NCBI RefSeq assembly: GCF_030167915.1
Contig: NZ_JARGNB010000002.1
Location: forward strand, 1,116,001 to 1,180,000
Direction: 5' to 3'
Length of the DNA stretch: 64,000 bases
Source: Aquabacterium humicola
GTDB taxonomy: Bacteria; Pseudomonadota; Gammaproteobacteria; Burkholderiales; Burkholderiaceae_C
Shown piece after piece: positions 29,093 through 37,393 of the stretch. The first letter of the stretch is position 1. Each line of letters starts with the position of its first letter. The position numbers and the translations under genes were made by a program. A model generated the notes under the pieces. It ran no database searches and was not told where the DNA came from. It was given only the letters and a program-made list of their open reading frames with translations.

Positions 29093-30665
29093 TCAGGTCG
29101 GCGGCCTTTTCGGCCACCGCGATCACCGGCGCGTTGGTATTGCCGCTGACGATGCTCGGCATCATCGACGCGTCGACCACACGCAGACCCTGCAGCCCGC
29201 GCACCCGCAGCTCGGTGTCGAGCACGTCCAGCGGACCCGAGCCCATGCGGCACGAGCCGACCGGGTGGTAGATCGTGTCGGCGTACTGGCGCAGGAAGGC
29301 CTCGATCTGCTCGTCGCTCTGCGCGCCGGCCGAGGTCGCCATCTCGCGGCCGCCCAGCGTGGCCAGCGCAGGCTGGGCAATGATGTGGCGCATCAGCTTG
29401 ACGCCACGCACCAGGCGCGGCAGGTCGTCCGGGTGACCGAAGAAGTTCGGGTCGATCAGCGGCGCAGCGTAGGGGTCGGCGCTGGCCAGGCGCAGCGTGC
29501 CGCGGCTCTTCGGCTGCAGCAGGCAGATGTGGCACGAATAGCCGTGGCCGAACACCGTCTTGCGGCCGTGGTCGACCAGCTTGCCGATCACGAAGTGCAC
29601 CTGCAGGTCGGGCGTCGCCAGCGCCGGGCTGCTCTTCATGAAGGCACCGGCTTCGGCGAAGTTGGTGGTCAGCGGGCCGGTGCGATGGCGGCGCCATTCG
29701 CGGATGGCACCGAGCGTGCGCCAGGCCGCGCCCAGCGACAGACCGAACAGGTCCTTCAGGTGCGGTGCATCGACGCCGAGCACCACGTCGACGTGGTCGT
29801 GGAGCTGCGCGCCCACACCCGGCAGGTCCAGCAGCGTGCGGATGCCGACCTGCTGCAGGTGTTCGCCCGGGCCGATGCCGCTCAACATCAGGATCTGCGG
29901 CGACTGCAGCGCGCCGGCGCACAGCAGCACCTCGCGCCGCGCATGCACTTGGCGCAGCGCGCCACCGTGGCGGTACTCGACGCCGACCGCGCGCCGGCCC
30001 TCGAACAGCAGGCGCGTGGTGTGGGCCTCGGTGATCACCTGCAGGTTGGGGCGACCGATGTGCGGCGTCAGGTAGGCCTTCGCGGCGCTGCAGCGCTCGC
30101 CGTTGCGGTGGGTGACCTGGTAGGGGCCAGCCCCTTCCTGCGTCGCCCCGTTGAAGTCGGGATTCAGCGGCAGGCCGGCCTCGACGCAGGCGCGGATGAA
30201 GTCAGGACCGTGCCGGTTCGGGCTGCGCAGATCCATCACGTTCAGCGGACCGCCGGTGCCGTGGAACGCATCGGCGCCACGCTCGTTGTGCTCGGAGCGC
30301 TTGAAGTAGGGCAGCAGGTCGTCGTAGGACCAGCCGGCGTTGCCTTCGGCGGCCCAGGCGTCGTAGTCCTCGCGCTGGCCGCGGATGTAGACCATCGCGT
30401 TGACCGAACTCGAGCCGCCCAGCACCTTGCCGCGCGGCTGGTAGCCGCGCCGGCCGTTGAGGCCGGCCTGCGGCACCGTGGAGAAGGCCCAGTTGTGCTG
30501 CCCGTTCTGCGCCAATAGCGCGAGGCCGGCCGGGCAGTGGATCAACACGCTCTTGTCGGGGCCGCCGGCCTCGAGCAGGCAGACCTTGACCTCGGGGTCT
30601 TCGCTGAGCCGAGAGGCCAGCACCGAGCCCGCCGAGCCGCCGCCAATCACGATGTAGTCGAACAT
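29037..30665 (-). CDS. GMC-family FAD oxidoreductase (choline dehydrogenase-like)
   Basis: A 542-residue GMC flavoprotein. The FAD-binding motif is [20 protein letters not shown] at the N terminus. The GMC signature 1 is [15 protein letters not shown], signature 2 [15 protein letters not shown], and the catalytic His is in HPVGSCRMG near the C terminus, followed by [17 protein letters not shown]. Such enzymes oxidise primary alcohols (choline, alkanols, polyethylene glycol). No betaine aldehyde dehydrogenase or choline transporter is nearby, so choline itself is not supported. It overlaps the convergent LysR gene by 56 bases. Confidence 0.93.
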   Translation of the reverse strand: MFDYIVIGGGSAGSVLASRLSEDPEVKVCLLEAGGPDKSVLIHCPAGLALLAQNGQHNWAFSTVPQAGLNGRRGYQPRGKVLGGSSSVNAMVYIRGQREDYDAWAAEGNAGWSYDDLLPYFKRSEHNERGADAFHGTGGPLNVMDLRSPNRHGPDFIRACVEAGLPLNPDFNGATQEGAGPYQVTHRNGERCSAAKAYLTPHIGRPNLQVITEAHTTRLLFEGRRAVGVEYRHGGALRQVHARREVLLCAGALQSPQILMLSGIGPGEHLQQVGIRTLLDLPGVGAQLHDHVDVVLGVDAPHLKDLFGLSLGAAWRTLGAIREWRRHRTGPLTTNFAEAGAFMKSSPALATPDLQVHFVIGKLVDHGRKTVFGHGYSCHICLLQPKSRGTLRLASADPYAAPLIDPNFFGHPDDLPRLVRGVKLMRHIIAQPALATLGGREMATSAGAQSDEQIEAFLRQYADTIYHPVGSCRMGSGPLDVLDTELRVRGLQGLRVVDASMMPSIVSGNTNAPVIAVAEKAADLIKAAARRPAEAPAAAVVA

Positions 30666-30868
30666 GCTTGAAGTCTCCGTCGGCCTTGTTGCCTGCCACG
30701 TGGGGTCTCGATTCATCATATCGACCGGGCCGGCGCCGACGAGGTCCGTGGCTGCGCCTGGAATCGAGGCACACCTCTAGCGCAGTTGCGGGTAAGACCG
30801 CATGGCGCAGGCGCCGCTCTGAGGCAGGTGAAACGGCGCTCGTTCAGTTGCTGCTACATTCGGGGCAG

Positions 30869-30908
30869 ACATCATGCGGCCGGCTTCGCGCCGGCCGCGA
30901 TGTTTTTT
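30869..30908 (+). promoter_or_regulatory. Terminator-like hairpin in the cold-shock gene leader
   Basis: ACATC (30869-30873), two unpaired bases and GCGGCCGGC (30876-30884) pair with GCCGGCCGC (30890-30898) and GATGT (30899-30903), loop TTCGC, followed by six T (30903-30908). It is a complete intrinsic terminator 26 bases before the csp start codon. No plus-strand gene lies upstream, so it can only act on the csp leader, as an attenuator. Confidence 0.75.
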
Positions 30909-30934
30909 CAAGTCATACCAAGGGCATTCTGTAC

Positions 30935-31150
30935 ATGAGCAACACGCAGACCGGCGTCGTCAAATGGTTCAACGACGGCAAGGGCTTCGGCTTCATCACG
31001 CCTGAAAACGGCGGCGGCGACCTGTTCGCCCACTTCAGCGAAATTCGCAACGGCGGCGGTTTCCGCAGCCTGCAGGAAAACCAGCGCGTCGAGTTCGAAG
31101 TCAAGCAGGGCCCGAAGGGCCTGCAGGCCGCGAACATCAAGGTGCTCTGA
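30935..31150 (+). CDS. Cold-shock domain protein
   Basis: A 71-residue CspA-family protein, a single OB fold. RNP1 is KGFGFIT and RNP2 is DLFAHFS, with surface aromatics for single-stranded RNA binding. The [13 protein letters not shown] loop and [11 protein letters not shown] tail are typical for beta-proteobacterial Csp. It works as an RNA chaperone and antiterminator. The ATG at 30935 sits behind an intrinsic-terminator-like leader hairpin, and a strong terminator follows at 31193. Confidence 0.95.
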   Translation: MSNTQTGVVKWFNDGKGFGFITPENGGGDLFAHFSEIRNGGGFRSLQENQRVEFEVKQGPKGLQAANIKVL

Positions 31151-31192
31151 AACGTGCACCCGGGCGCCCGAAGACGGCGCGCCCAAGAACAG

Positions 31193-31222
31193 AACCGCGG
31201 CCCTCGGGCCGCGGTTTTTTTT
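31193..31222 (+). terminator. Rho-independent terminator after csp
   Basis: AACCGCGGCC (31193-31202) and GGCCGCGGTT (31207-31216) form a perfect 10-base stem with loop CTCG, followed by a run of eight T (31215-31222). It is 42 bases after the csp stop. Confidence 0.93.
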
Positions 31223-31236
31223 GGCTGACTGCCTGG

Positions 31237-31419
31237 CTACTCGCCGGGAGGCGCAGGGGGATTCGCCGGGGCAGGCCCCGGCGCGGTGCCAGGATCGTCC
31301 GCGCCATCGGCGGGTGCATCACCAGCCTTGTGGGCCTTCTTCTGGCGCTTCTCTTCAGCCTTGCGCTTCTTGGCCAGCTCGCGCTGGCGCTTCTCGTACG
31401 AGTAATTGGGGGTCGCCAA
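31237..31419 (-). CDS. Small Lys/Arg-rich conserved protein
   Basis: A 60-residue protein beginning (M)ATPNYSYEKRQRELAKKRKAEEKRQKK, then an acidic Ala/Pro/Gly tail. Proteins with this ATPNYSYEKRQRELAKKRKAE start are common in beta-proteobacteria and have no known function; the charge suggests nucleic-acid binding or a disordered helix. The start is a TTG at 31419, supported by AGGAGG nine bases upstream; no ATG fits. It converges with csp, and its promoter region is shared with the divergent ParA gene. Confidence 0.75.
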   Translation of the reverse strand: MATPNYSYEKRQRELAKKRKAEEKRQKKAHKAGDAPADGADDPGTAPGPAPANPPAPPGE

Positions 31420-31556
31420 GTTGGTCGTCCTCCTGGTTGGCCGGTTCGCGCCGTTCGCGTGCCGCTGCCTGCCGCGCAGCATACGCCATCGAGACTCGTG
31501 TTGCGCCGCAGCATAATCGCGGGCAGTTCCCGGCACACAAGGATCGAAGGCCCGTC

Positions 31557-32357
31557 ATGCGCATCGTCGTGTTCAACCAGAAGGGCGGCGTCGGCAAGTC
31601 GACGATCACCTGCAACCTCGCGGCGATCAGCGCCGACCAGGGCCTGCGTACGCTGGTCATCGACCTCGACGCGCAAGGCAACTCGACGCGCTACCTGCTG
31701 GGCGACGCGGCCGACGCACCGCGCGACACGCTGGCCGAGTTCTTCGATCAGACGCTGAAGTTCAGCCTGCGCAACAAGGCGGCGTCGGAGTTCGTCGCCG
31801 AGACGCGCTTCGACAACCTGCATGTGCTGCCGTCGAGCCCGCTGCTCGACGAGATGCATTCGAAGCTCGAGTCGCGCTACAAGATCTACAAGCTGCGCGA
31901 CGCGCTGGCCGAGCTCGACGGCGCCTACGACCGGATCTACATCGACACCCCGCCGGCGCTGAACTTCTACACCCGCTCGGCGCTGATCGCCGCCCAGGGC
32001 TGCCTGATCCCGTTCGACTGCGACGATTTCTCCCGCCGCGCGCTCTACGGCCTGCTGGAAAGCGTGCAGGAGATCCAGGCCGACCACAATCGTGACCTCG
32101 CGGTGGCCGGCATCGTCGTCAACCAGTTCCAGCCGCGCGCGAAGCTGCCGCAGCGCCTGGTGCAGGAGCTGATCGACGAAGGCCTGCCCGTGCTGTCGCC
32201 CTACCTCAGCGCGAGCGTGCGGGTGAAGGAATCGCACGACCTGGCGACGCCGCTGGTGCACCTGGATCCGCGCCACAAGCTGACGCAGGAATACGTCGAG
32301 CTGCACGACGCGCTGGCCGCGTCGGCGCAGCCGTCCAAGGCGCGCCGGCGCGCCTGA
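31557..32357 (+). CDS. Orphan ParA-family ATPase
   Basis: A 266-residue ParA/Soj-like ATPase with the deviant Walker A QKGGVGKST at residues 8-16, LVIDLDAQGNSTRYLLG, the Walker B region YDRIYIDTPPALNFYT and LIPFDCDDFSRRALYG. GAAGG six bases before the ATG at 31557 supports the start. No parB, parS-like sites or replication gene is next to it, so it is an orphan member that probably positions some other cargo such as a chemosensory cluster or enzyme complex. It has a Lys/Arg-rich C terminus (SKARRRA) that could bind DNA. Confidence 0.88.
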   Translation: MRIVVFNQKGGVGKSTITCNLAAISADQGLRTLVIDLDAQGNSTRYLLGDAADAPRDTLAEFFDQTLKFSLRNKAASEFVAETRFDNLHVLPSSPLLDEMHSKLESRYKIYKLRDALAELDGAYDRIYIDTPPALNFYTRSALIAAQGCLIPFDCDDFSRRALYGLLESVQEIQADHNRDLAVAGIVVNQFQPRAKLPQRLVQELIDEGLPVLSPYLSASVRVKESHDLATPLVHLDPRHKLTQEYVELHDALAASAQPSKARRRA

Positions 32358-32384
32358 TCCCGATCGGCGCGCGCGCCGGTGCGC

Positions 32385-32900
32385 CTAACGCGCGCTGGCG
32401 ACGCTGAAGGTTTCGTTGAACCAGCGGTCGAGCATGCGCTTCTCGTACGGGAAGGGCTCGTCCTGCCAGTGGCGGGTGTTGTTCATCAGGTAGTTCATGT
32501 CGGCGATGTGGTCCTCGCCGCTCTTGATCACCTTGTCGCCTTCGCGCAGCGTGTAGCGCAGGTGCATGCGCGGCCAGTCGGCGCGGCCGCGCATCACGCG
32601 GGTGTCGCGCAGCGCGATGCGCGGGAAGGCATCGCCGGCGAGGTCGACATCGAGCACCTCGATGCGCAGGCTCTGCGAGGCCGGCAGGCGCTTCTCGGCC
32701 AGCTGCTGCAATCGCGTGGCGAGTTCCTTCAGCACGTCTTCGCGGCGATGCAGGTTGTCGCGCGCATCGGCGTACTTCTCGGGCTCGACGAACTGCACGT
32801 CGGCGGTGCCGGCCTGCAGCGCCGGTGCGGCGAGGCAGCCCGCGGCAACGAGTGCCGCGGCCATCTTGCCGACTTGAGGGCGCAACGTTGGGGCTCGCAT
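32385..32900 (-). CDS. DUF3016 secreted protein
   Basis: A 171-residue protein with a signal peptide (MRAPTLRPQVGKMAAALVAAGCLAAPALQA, cleavage near 30) and a DUF3016 domain: VQFVEPEKYADARDN, LEVLDVDLAGDA-like strand with LAGDAFPRIA, RVMRGRADWPRMHLRYTL and DMNYLMNNTRHW. Function is unknown. AGGAGG lies five bases before the ATG at 32900. The Cys at residue 22 is not in a good lipobox. It is followed on the plus side by the convergent ParA gene. Confidence 0.85.
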   Translation of the reverse strand: MRAPTLRPQVGKMAAALVAAGCLAAPALQAGTADVQFVEPEKYADARDNLHRREDVLKELATRLQQLAEKRLPASQSLRIEVLDVDLAGDAFPRIALRDTRVMRGRADWPRMHLRYTLREGDKVIKSGEDHIADMNYLMNNTRHWQDEPFPYEKRMLDRWFNETFSVASAR

Positions 32901-32982
32901 GGCAACCTCCTTGGGGTTGGCGGGGGACGCGACTCGATCGTGCCAGATCGCGGCCCGGTCCGATGCAAAGAATGATTGCTCG

Positions 32983-33270
32983 TCAGCCGACGTGCACGGC
33001 GTGCGGCGACTCGATGACCACGTCGCCGGCCGGGTAGGCGACGCACGGAAGGATCCAGCCTTCTGCCTTTTCCTCGGCCAGCAGCCCGGGCCAGGCGATG
33101 CGGTAGCCGATGCGGCCGTCCACCAGCCGGCACATGCAGGTGCGGCAGCTGCCGTTGCGGCACGAGCTGGGCAGGACAACGCCGGCGGCGAGCGCCGCCT
33201 GCAGCAGGGTCTGGTCGGCGCCGACCGCGACGCGCCGATCGAGCGGCAGCACGAGCATCTGGTGATCCAT
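32983..33270 (-). CDS. 2Fe-2S ferredoxin
   Basis: A 95-residue plant-type ferredoxin. Cluster ligands are Cys37, Cys42 and Cys45 in SSCRNGSCRTCMC and Cys76 in ILPCVAYP. Cys47 is an extra residue. The N-terminal strands and the VIESPHAV tail fit the family. It is probably an electron carrier for an oxygenase or reductase encoded elsewhere, since neither neighbour is an obvious partner. Confidence 0.92.
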   Translation of the reverse strand: MDHQMLVLPLDRRVAVGADQTLLQAALAAGVVLPSSCRNGSCRTCMCRLVDGRIGYRIAWPGLLAEEKAEGWILPCVAYPAGDVVIESPHAVHVG

Positions 33271-33290
33271 CGGGCGCCGAGCATAGGGGC

Positions 33291-33329
33291 AAAAAAATCG
33301 GGCGGCCGGCTTGGAGGCCGGACCGCCCG
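33291..33329 (-). terminator. Terminator after the TonB-dependent receptor gene
   Basis: On the minus strand CGGGCGG-T-CCGGC and GCCGG-CCGCCCG form a 12-base stem with one bulged base and a six-base loop, followed by TCA-free sequence GA and seven T (33297-33291). It lies about 105 bases after the receptor stop. Confidence 0.88.
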
Positions 33330-33434
33330 TCGAAGACTCCGAGGAGACTCGCGCAGCCGCCCCGGTTTCACAAGGCGGCCGACTGACGAAGCGGGCCGGC
33401 TTGCTCGCACCGGCCCACGGAGCTCAGGTGATGA

Positions 33435-36188
33435 TCAGATCTGCGCGCGCAAGCCGAGGTAGATCTGGCGGCCGTTCTTGTAGAACGCGCGCGGCTGGTC
33501 CTTGTTGGTGGCGTAGGACTTCAGCAGCGGATCGTTGAGGTCCTTGCCTTCCAGCGTGATGGTCAGGTTCTTGCCGAACTTGTAGCCCAGCGATGCCGAC
33601 ACCGTGCCGACGGCGTCCTGGTAGATCGCGCTGTTGCGGTTCAGGCCGTTGAGGAAGGCCGAGCGGTAGTTGTAGGCGACGCGGGCGTTGAAGAAGTCGT
33701 TCTCGAAGAAGGCGCCCACGTTGTAGGAGTTCTTCGAGTTGCCGATCATGTCGCAGTTGTTGCTCGTCGCGCAGGCCGAGCCCGGCGCCTTGCCGGTTTC
33801 CTTGCCGTCGGCATAGGTGTAGTTGGCGTTGAAGCCGAAGTTGTTGCCCAGGTCCTGGACGTAGTTCAGCTCGATGCCGCGCACCTCGGCCTTGGTGTTC
33901 AGCGCCGCGCTCATCTGGTAGACGGTCGGCGCGCCGACGGCGGTGTTGAAGTAGGTCTGCTGGTACGAGCCATAGGTGACGTACGAGCTCATGTTCATCG
34001 CGAACACGCTCGCCGACAGCAGCGACTTGGGCATGAAGTACCACTCGACGCCGAAGTCGAGGTTGGTCGAGCGGACCGGCTTCAGGTTCGGGTTGCCGCC
34101 GGTGCCGGTGCGCTGGATGTCGAGCAGGTTCAGCGCGCCGAGCGAGCCGATCTCCGGACGGGCCAGCGTGCGGCTGATCGCCGCGCGGCCGAGCAGGTTC
34201 TTCGCGAGCTCCATGCGGAAGTTGGCGCTCGGCAGCACGTCGGTGTAGCTGTTGTCGGTGACCACCGGACGCCAGATGTTGTTCGGCGACGCGTTCTCGA
34301 CATGCACGTCGGTGCCCACCACGCGCACGCCGACGTTGCCGCTCAAAGCGCCGGCGGCGAAGTCGGCCATGACGTAGCCGGCATCGGCGCGTTCCTTGAT
34401 CTGGAACTCGCTCTGGTAGGCGTGGTTGGTGAACGAGACGAAGCGGTTGCCCCAGGCGTTGACCGAATCGGCGCTGAAGGTCCAGGCGCCGCTGAGCATG
34501 TTCGGCAGCGGGCTCGACGGGAAGTGCGTCAGGCCGCCGGTGGGCGCGTTGGCCAGCGAGCCGGCGCCGGCGGCGAGCGTGCCGCCCAGCCATTCCAGCG
34601 AACGCTTGTGCGTGGCCGAGCGGATGCCGAAGTGCACCGCCGGGAACATCTCGGAGTCGAGCTTCCAGGTGGCGTCGACCTGGACGTAGTCTTCCTTGTC
34701 CTTCGAGGTGATGTCGGACGCCCAGCCGCCGAAGAAGTCGGCGCCGGTGCGCGGCGAGAAGGTGCCCGCGTTGTCGATCGTCACCGTGGCCGGTGCATCG
34801 AGGCCGTGCATCGTCAGGCTGCTGCCCGAATACGCGTTCCAGACTTCGTAGCCGTAGTCGCGCGCATGGCCGGTGCCGCGCGTCGAGCCGATCTTGCCCT
34901 TCAGGCGCAGGCTGTCGCTGACCTTGTACTCGGCATCGAGGTTGAGGAACTTCGAGTCGCTGTACGAGCCCGGGCGCGAGATCACGTCCTGCACCGAGGC
35001 GCCCATCGCCGAGCAGTTGGCCACCGGGCAGCTCGCGGGGAAGGTGATCTGCGAGATCGTGTCGCCGGTGATCTTGTACGAGCTCGGCACCGCGCTGTTC
35101 GAATCACCCGACCAGTTGTTCGACAGCACCTGGTACGGCGACAGCATGAAGTTGGCGTTGATGTTGTCGGCGCTCAGCTTGCTGTAGAAGCCGCTCAGGT
35201 CCAGCGTCAGGTCCTTGGTGGGCTTGAGCTGCAGGTCGACCAGGCCGCCGCGGCGCTGGCGTTCCTGCTGGAACAGCACCGAGCCGGTCAGCAGCGAGAT
35301 GTTCTTGCCCTTGACCTCGGGGTTCGCGGCCACCCAGGCCGGCGCGAACCAGGTGTCGACCTTGTCCCACCACAGGAACTCCTGGCCGAAGCGGCGCAGG
35401 TGGCGTTTCTCGTCGAACACCTGCACCAGCACGCCGACGGTGTTGTCGTCGTTCTTCCAGTTGATCAGGCCGCTGGCCTGCAGGTCGGTCTTCTTCGCCG
35501 CTTCGGTGTAGGCGCCCGACAGCGAGGCCATGCCCGTCAGGCGGTCCTTGAAGCCGAGCGGCTTGCGGGTCTCGATGTCGACGGTGCCGACGCCGCCGCC
35601 TTCGACGAGGTTGGCCTGCGAGGTCTTGTAGACGGTGACGCGGCCAATCAGCTCGGACGGGAACAGCGAGTAGCTGACGCTGCGGCCGCCGCCGGTGATG
35701 TTGTCGACATACCAGTCGCCGCTGGAGACGGTGTGGCCGTTCAGCGTGGTCAGCGTCATGAAGGACGGCGTGCCGCGCATGCTGACGCGGTCGTTCTCGC
35801 CGAAGCCGCCTTCGGTGCCGCCGGCCGTCGCGACGCCGACACCCGGCACGCGCTGCAGCGAGTCGGCGACGTTCTTGTCGGGCATCTTGCCCACGTCTTC
35901 CGCGGTGATCACCTCGACCATCGACTCGGCGTTGCGCTTCTGGTTCAGCGACTGCTGCAGCGAACCGCGGATGCCGGTGATCACGACGGTTTCAGTGCTG
36001 CCGCCGGAGGCCGCCGGGGCCTGTGGGGTGGTGGCCTGGGCCACCTGCACGGCGGGCTCCTTGGCCACCTGTTGCTGCGCCTGCGGCTTCTTGTCGTCCT
36101 GCTGGGCTGCGGGCTGCTGCGCGTACGCGACCGAGCCGATCAGTGCGAATGCGACGGCCGATGCGATGGGGGTCAAAGTTGCCTTCAT
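33435..36188 (-). CDS. TonB-dependent receptor, probably for N-acetylglucosamine sugars
   Basis: A 917-residue outer-membrane receptor. The signal peptide (about 1-23, ending AYA) is followed by a Gln/Pro/Ala-rich linker (24-65), the TonB-box-like ETVVITGIRGSL, a plug domain (DVGKMPDKNVADSLQRVPGV, RGTPSFMTLTTLNGHTV) and a 22-strand-type barrel. The start is typical of the Xanthomonas/Caulobacter receptor subfamily used for sugars in CUT loci. It lies divergent from the GntR regulator (313 bases apart), with a TGGTA-N6-TGGTA operator 78-93 bases upstream. The location argues for uptake of GlcNAc or chitooligosaccharides. It is the only outer-membrane importer of the locus. Confidence 0.93.
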   Translation of the reverse strand: MKATLTPIASAVAFALIGSVAYAQQPAAQQDDKKPQAQQQVAKEPAVQVAQATTPQAPAASGGSTETVVITGIRGSLQQSLNQKRNAESMVEVITAEDVGKMPDKNVADSLQRVPGVGVATAGGTEGGFGENDRVSMRGTPSFMTLTTLNGHTVSSGDWYVDNITGGGRSVSYSLFPSELIGRVTVYKTSQANLVEGGGVGTVDIETRKPLGFKDRLTGMASLSGAYTEAAKKTDLQASGLINWKNDDNTVGVLVQVFDEKRHLRRFGQEFLWWDKVDTWFAPAWVAANPEVKGKNISLLTGSVLFQQERQRRGGLVDLQLKPTKDLTLDLSGFYSKLSADNINANFMLSPYQVLSNNWSGDSNSAVPSSYKITGDTISQITFPASCPVANCSAMGASVQDVISRPGSYSDSKFLNLDAEYKVSDSLRLKGKIGSTRGTGHARDYGYEVWNAYSGSSLTMHGLDAPATVTIDNAGTFSPRTGADFFGGWASDITSKDKEDYVQVDATWKLDSEMFPAVHFGIRSATHKRSLEWLGGTLAAGAGSLANAPTGGLTHFPSSPLPNMLSGAWTFSADSVNAWGNRFVSFTNHAYQSEFQIKERADAGYVMADFAAGALSGNVGVRVVGTDVHVENASPNNIWRPVVTDNSYTDVLPSANFRMELAKNLLGRAAISRTLARPEIGSLGALNLLDIQRTGTGGNPNLKPVRSTNLDFGVEWYFMPKSLLSASVFAMNMSSYVTYGSYQQTYFNTAVGAPTVYQMSAALNTKAEVRGIELNYVQDLGNNFGFNANYTYADGKETGKAPGSACATSNNCDMIGNSKNSYNVGAFFENDFFNARVAYNYRSAFLNGLNRNSAIYQDAVGTVSASLGYKFGKNLTITLEGKDLNDPLLKSYATNKDQPRAFYKNGRQIYLGLRAQI

Positions 36189-36265
36189 GAGCTCCTCTCC
36201 GGGGATGGGTGGCGTGGTGAAAGGGGGCGGGCCGCCGGACGACCGCTTGGTTCTAAGTGGATGCG

Positions 36266-36281
36266 TACCACTGTACTACCA
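36266..36281 (-). promoter_or_regulatory. Regulator operator before the TonB receptor
   Basis: Minus strand TGGTA-GTACAG-TGGTA, a direct repeat with 11-base period, 78-93 bases before the receptor start. An added half site (TACCA-CTT-TGGTA, 36277-36289) forms an inverted repeat with it. The same direct repeat occurs at 36456 and 44334. The 313-base divergent region (36189-36501) holds nothing else recognisable besides promoters. Confidence 0.75.
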
Positions 36282-36455
36282 CTTTGGTAAATCGGTCTAG
36301 CCGTTTACCCGTATCCGGCTCTTACATGTCTGGTCCGAGCCCCTCGTTCCGGGGGTGCGAATGGGCCCGCTGCAGCAAGGATTGGGCCGTCCGAACGGGG
36401 ACCAGTGAGGGGCGTGCGGCCTAGTACAAGCGTGAGGAACCACGTCAATCGCTTC

Positions 36456-36471
36456 TGGTACGATAGTGGTA
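36456..36471 (+). promoter_or_regulatory. Regulator operator before the GntR gene
   Basis: TGGTA-CGATAG-TGGTA, 31-46 bases before the GntR start codon. TACGAT inside it is a plausible -10 box, so binding would block the regulator's own promoter (autoregulation). Confidence 0.75.
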
Positions 36472-36501
36472 CTGAAGCAACGGCAAGGGCAGAGACCGCC
36501 G

Positions 36502-37263
36502 ATGAGGAGTGACACCCACCACCCGGCGGCGCTGACGCAGATCCTGCGCACGCTCGATCCGAGCAACAACCAGCCGCTGTACCTGCAGTTGCAGCAGGCG
36601 CTGCGCGAGGCGATCGAGAAGCGAATCCTCGGCCCGGACGACGCGTTGCCGTCGGAGCGCCAGCTCGCCGCCGACCTCAACGTTTCGCGCATCACCGTGC
36701 GCAAGGCGATCGACGGCCTGGCCGACGAGGGCCTGCTCGAGCGCCGCCAGGGCGCGGGCAACTTCGTCTGCACGCGCATCGACAAGAACTTCTCGAAGCT
36801 GACCTCGTTCTCCGAGGACATGCGCGCACGCGGCCGCAATCCGCGCAGCGTGTGGCTGAAGAAGGCCGAGGGCACGGTGACGCCGGAAGAGGCGCTGAAG
36901 CTGGCGATGAGCCCGGGCACCACGGTCTACCGCTTCCACCGCCTGCGTTATGCCGACGACGCGCCGATGTCGATCGAGACGGCGACGATCGCGGCCTTCG
37001 CGCTGCCGTCGCTGGAGGCGGTGGACACTTCGCTGTACGAGGCGTTGGACCGGGCCGGCCATCGCCCGGTGCGCGCGCTGCAGCGGCTGCACGCGCTGCT
37101 GCTCAACGACGAGCAGGCCAAGCTGCTGGAAGCCAAGCCGCGCGACGCGGGGCTGCTGGTCGAGCGGCTGGGCTACCTGCGCGACGGGCGGGCGATCGAG
37201 TTGTCGCAGTCGATCTACCGCGGCGACACCTACGACTTCGTGGCCGAGCTGAATGCGATCTAG
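36502..37263 (+). CDS. GntR/UTRA-family regulator of the GlcNAc locus (NagR/NagQ-like)
   Basis: A 253-residue regulator of the HutC subfamily. The N-terminal winged helix has LPSERQLAADLNVSRITVRKAIDGLADEGLLER (about 45-80) and the C-terminal UTRA ligand domain (about 100-245) includes FHRLRYADDAPMSIETATI. NagR/YvoA/DasR/NagQ homologues bind GlcNAc-6-P or GlcN-6-P and release DNA. The ATG at 36502 is used; a GTG at 36466 falls inside the operator and is unlikely. It is divergent from the TonB receptor and convergent with the operon that begins with nagK. Confidence 0.9.
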   Translation: MRSDTHHPAALTQILRTLDPSNNQPLYLQLQQALREAIEKRILGPDDALPSERQLAADLNVSRITVRKAIDGLADEGLLERRQGAGNFVCTRIDKNFSKLTSFSEDMRARGRNPRSVWLKKAEGTVTPEEALKLAMSPGTTVYRFHRLRYADDAPMSIETATIAAFALPSLEAVDTSLYEALDRAGHRPVRALQRLHALLLNDEQAKLLEAKPRDAGLLVERLGYLRDGRAIELSQSIYRGDTYDFVAELNAI

Positions 37264-37296
37264 GTAGCCGGCGTTCGCTTGCGGAGATGTCCGCGA

Positions 37297-37371
37297 GCGA
37301 AGCCGGGGGCCGGGGCCCGACGGGCTCATGCGTCCCTAAATCGCCCGCCGGGCCCCGGCCCCCGACTTCGC
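37297..37371 (-). terminator. Long strand-biased hairpin between gntR and the nag operon end
   Basis: Arms 37297-37325 and 37343-37371 are 29 bases each with a 17-base loop. The DNA arms match at 27 of 29 positions. In the plus-strand transcript the two differences are C-A and A-C mismatches, but in the minus-strand transcript they become U-G and G-U pairs, so only the nag operon transcript can fold it fully. There is no T-run, so it may block exonucleases or work with Rho. Confidence 0.6.
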
Positions 37372-37393
37372 GGCTGGCTTGGCGGCCTGCGGG

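Noticed and set aside
29037-30665. Naming the GMC protein choline dehydrogenase (betA).
   Set aside because: No betB, betI or choline carrier is near and the GMC family has many alcohol substrates.
36297-36923. An open minus-strand frame over the gntR promoter and gene.
   Set aside because: It lies antisense to the recognised regulator and has no family motif.
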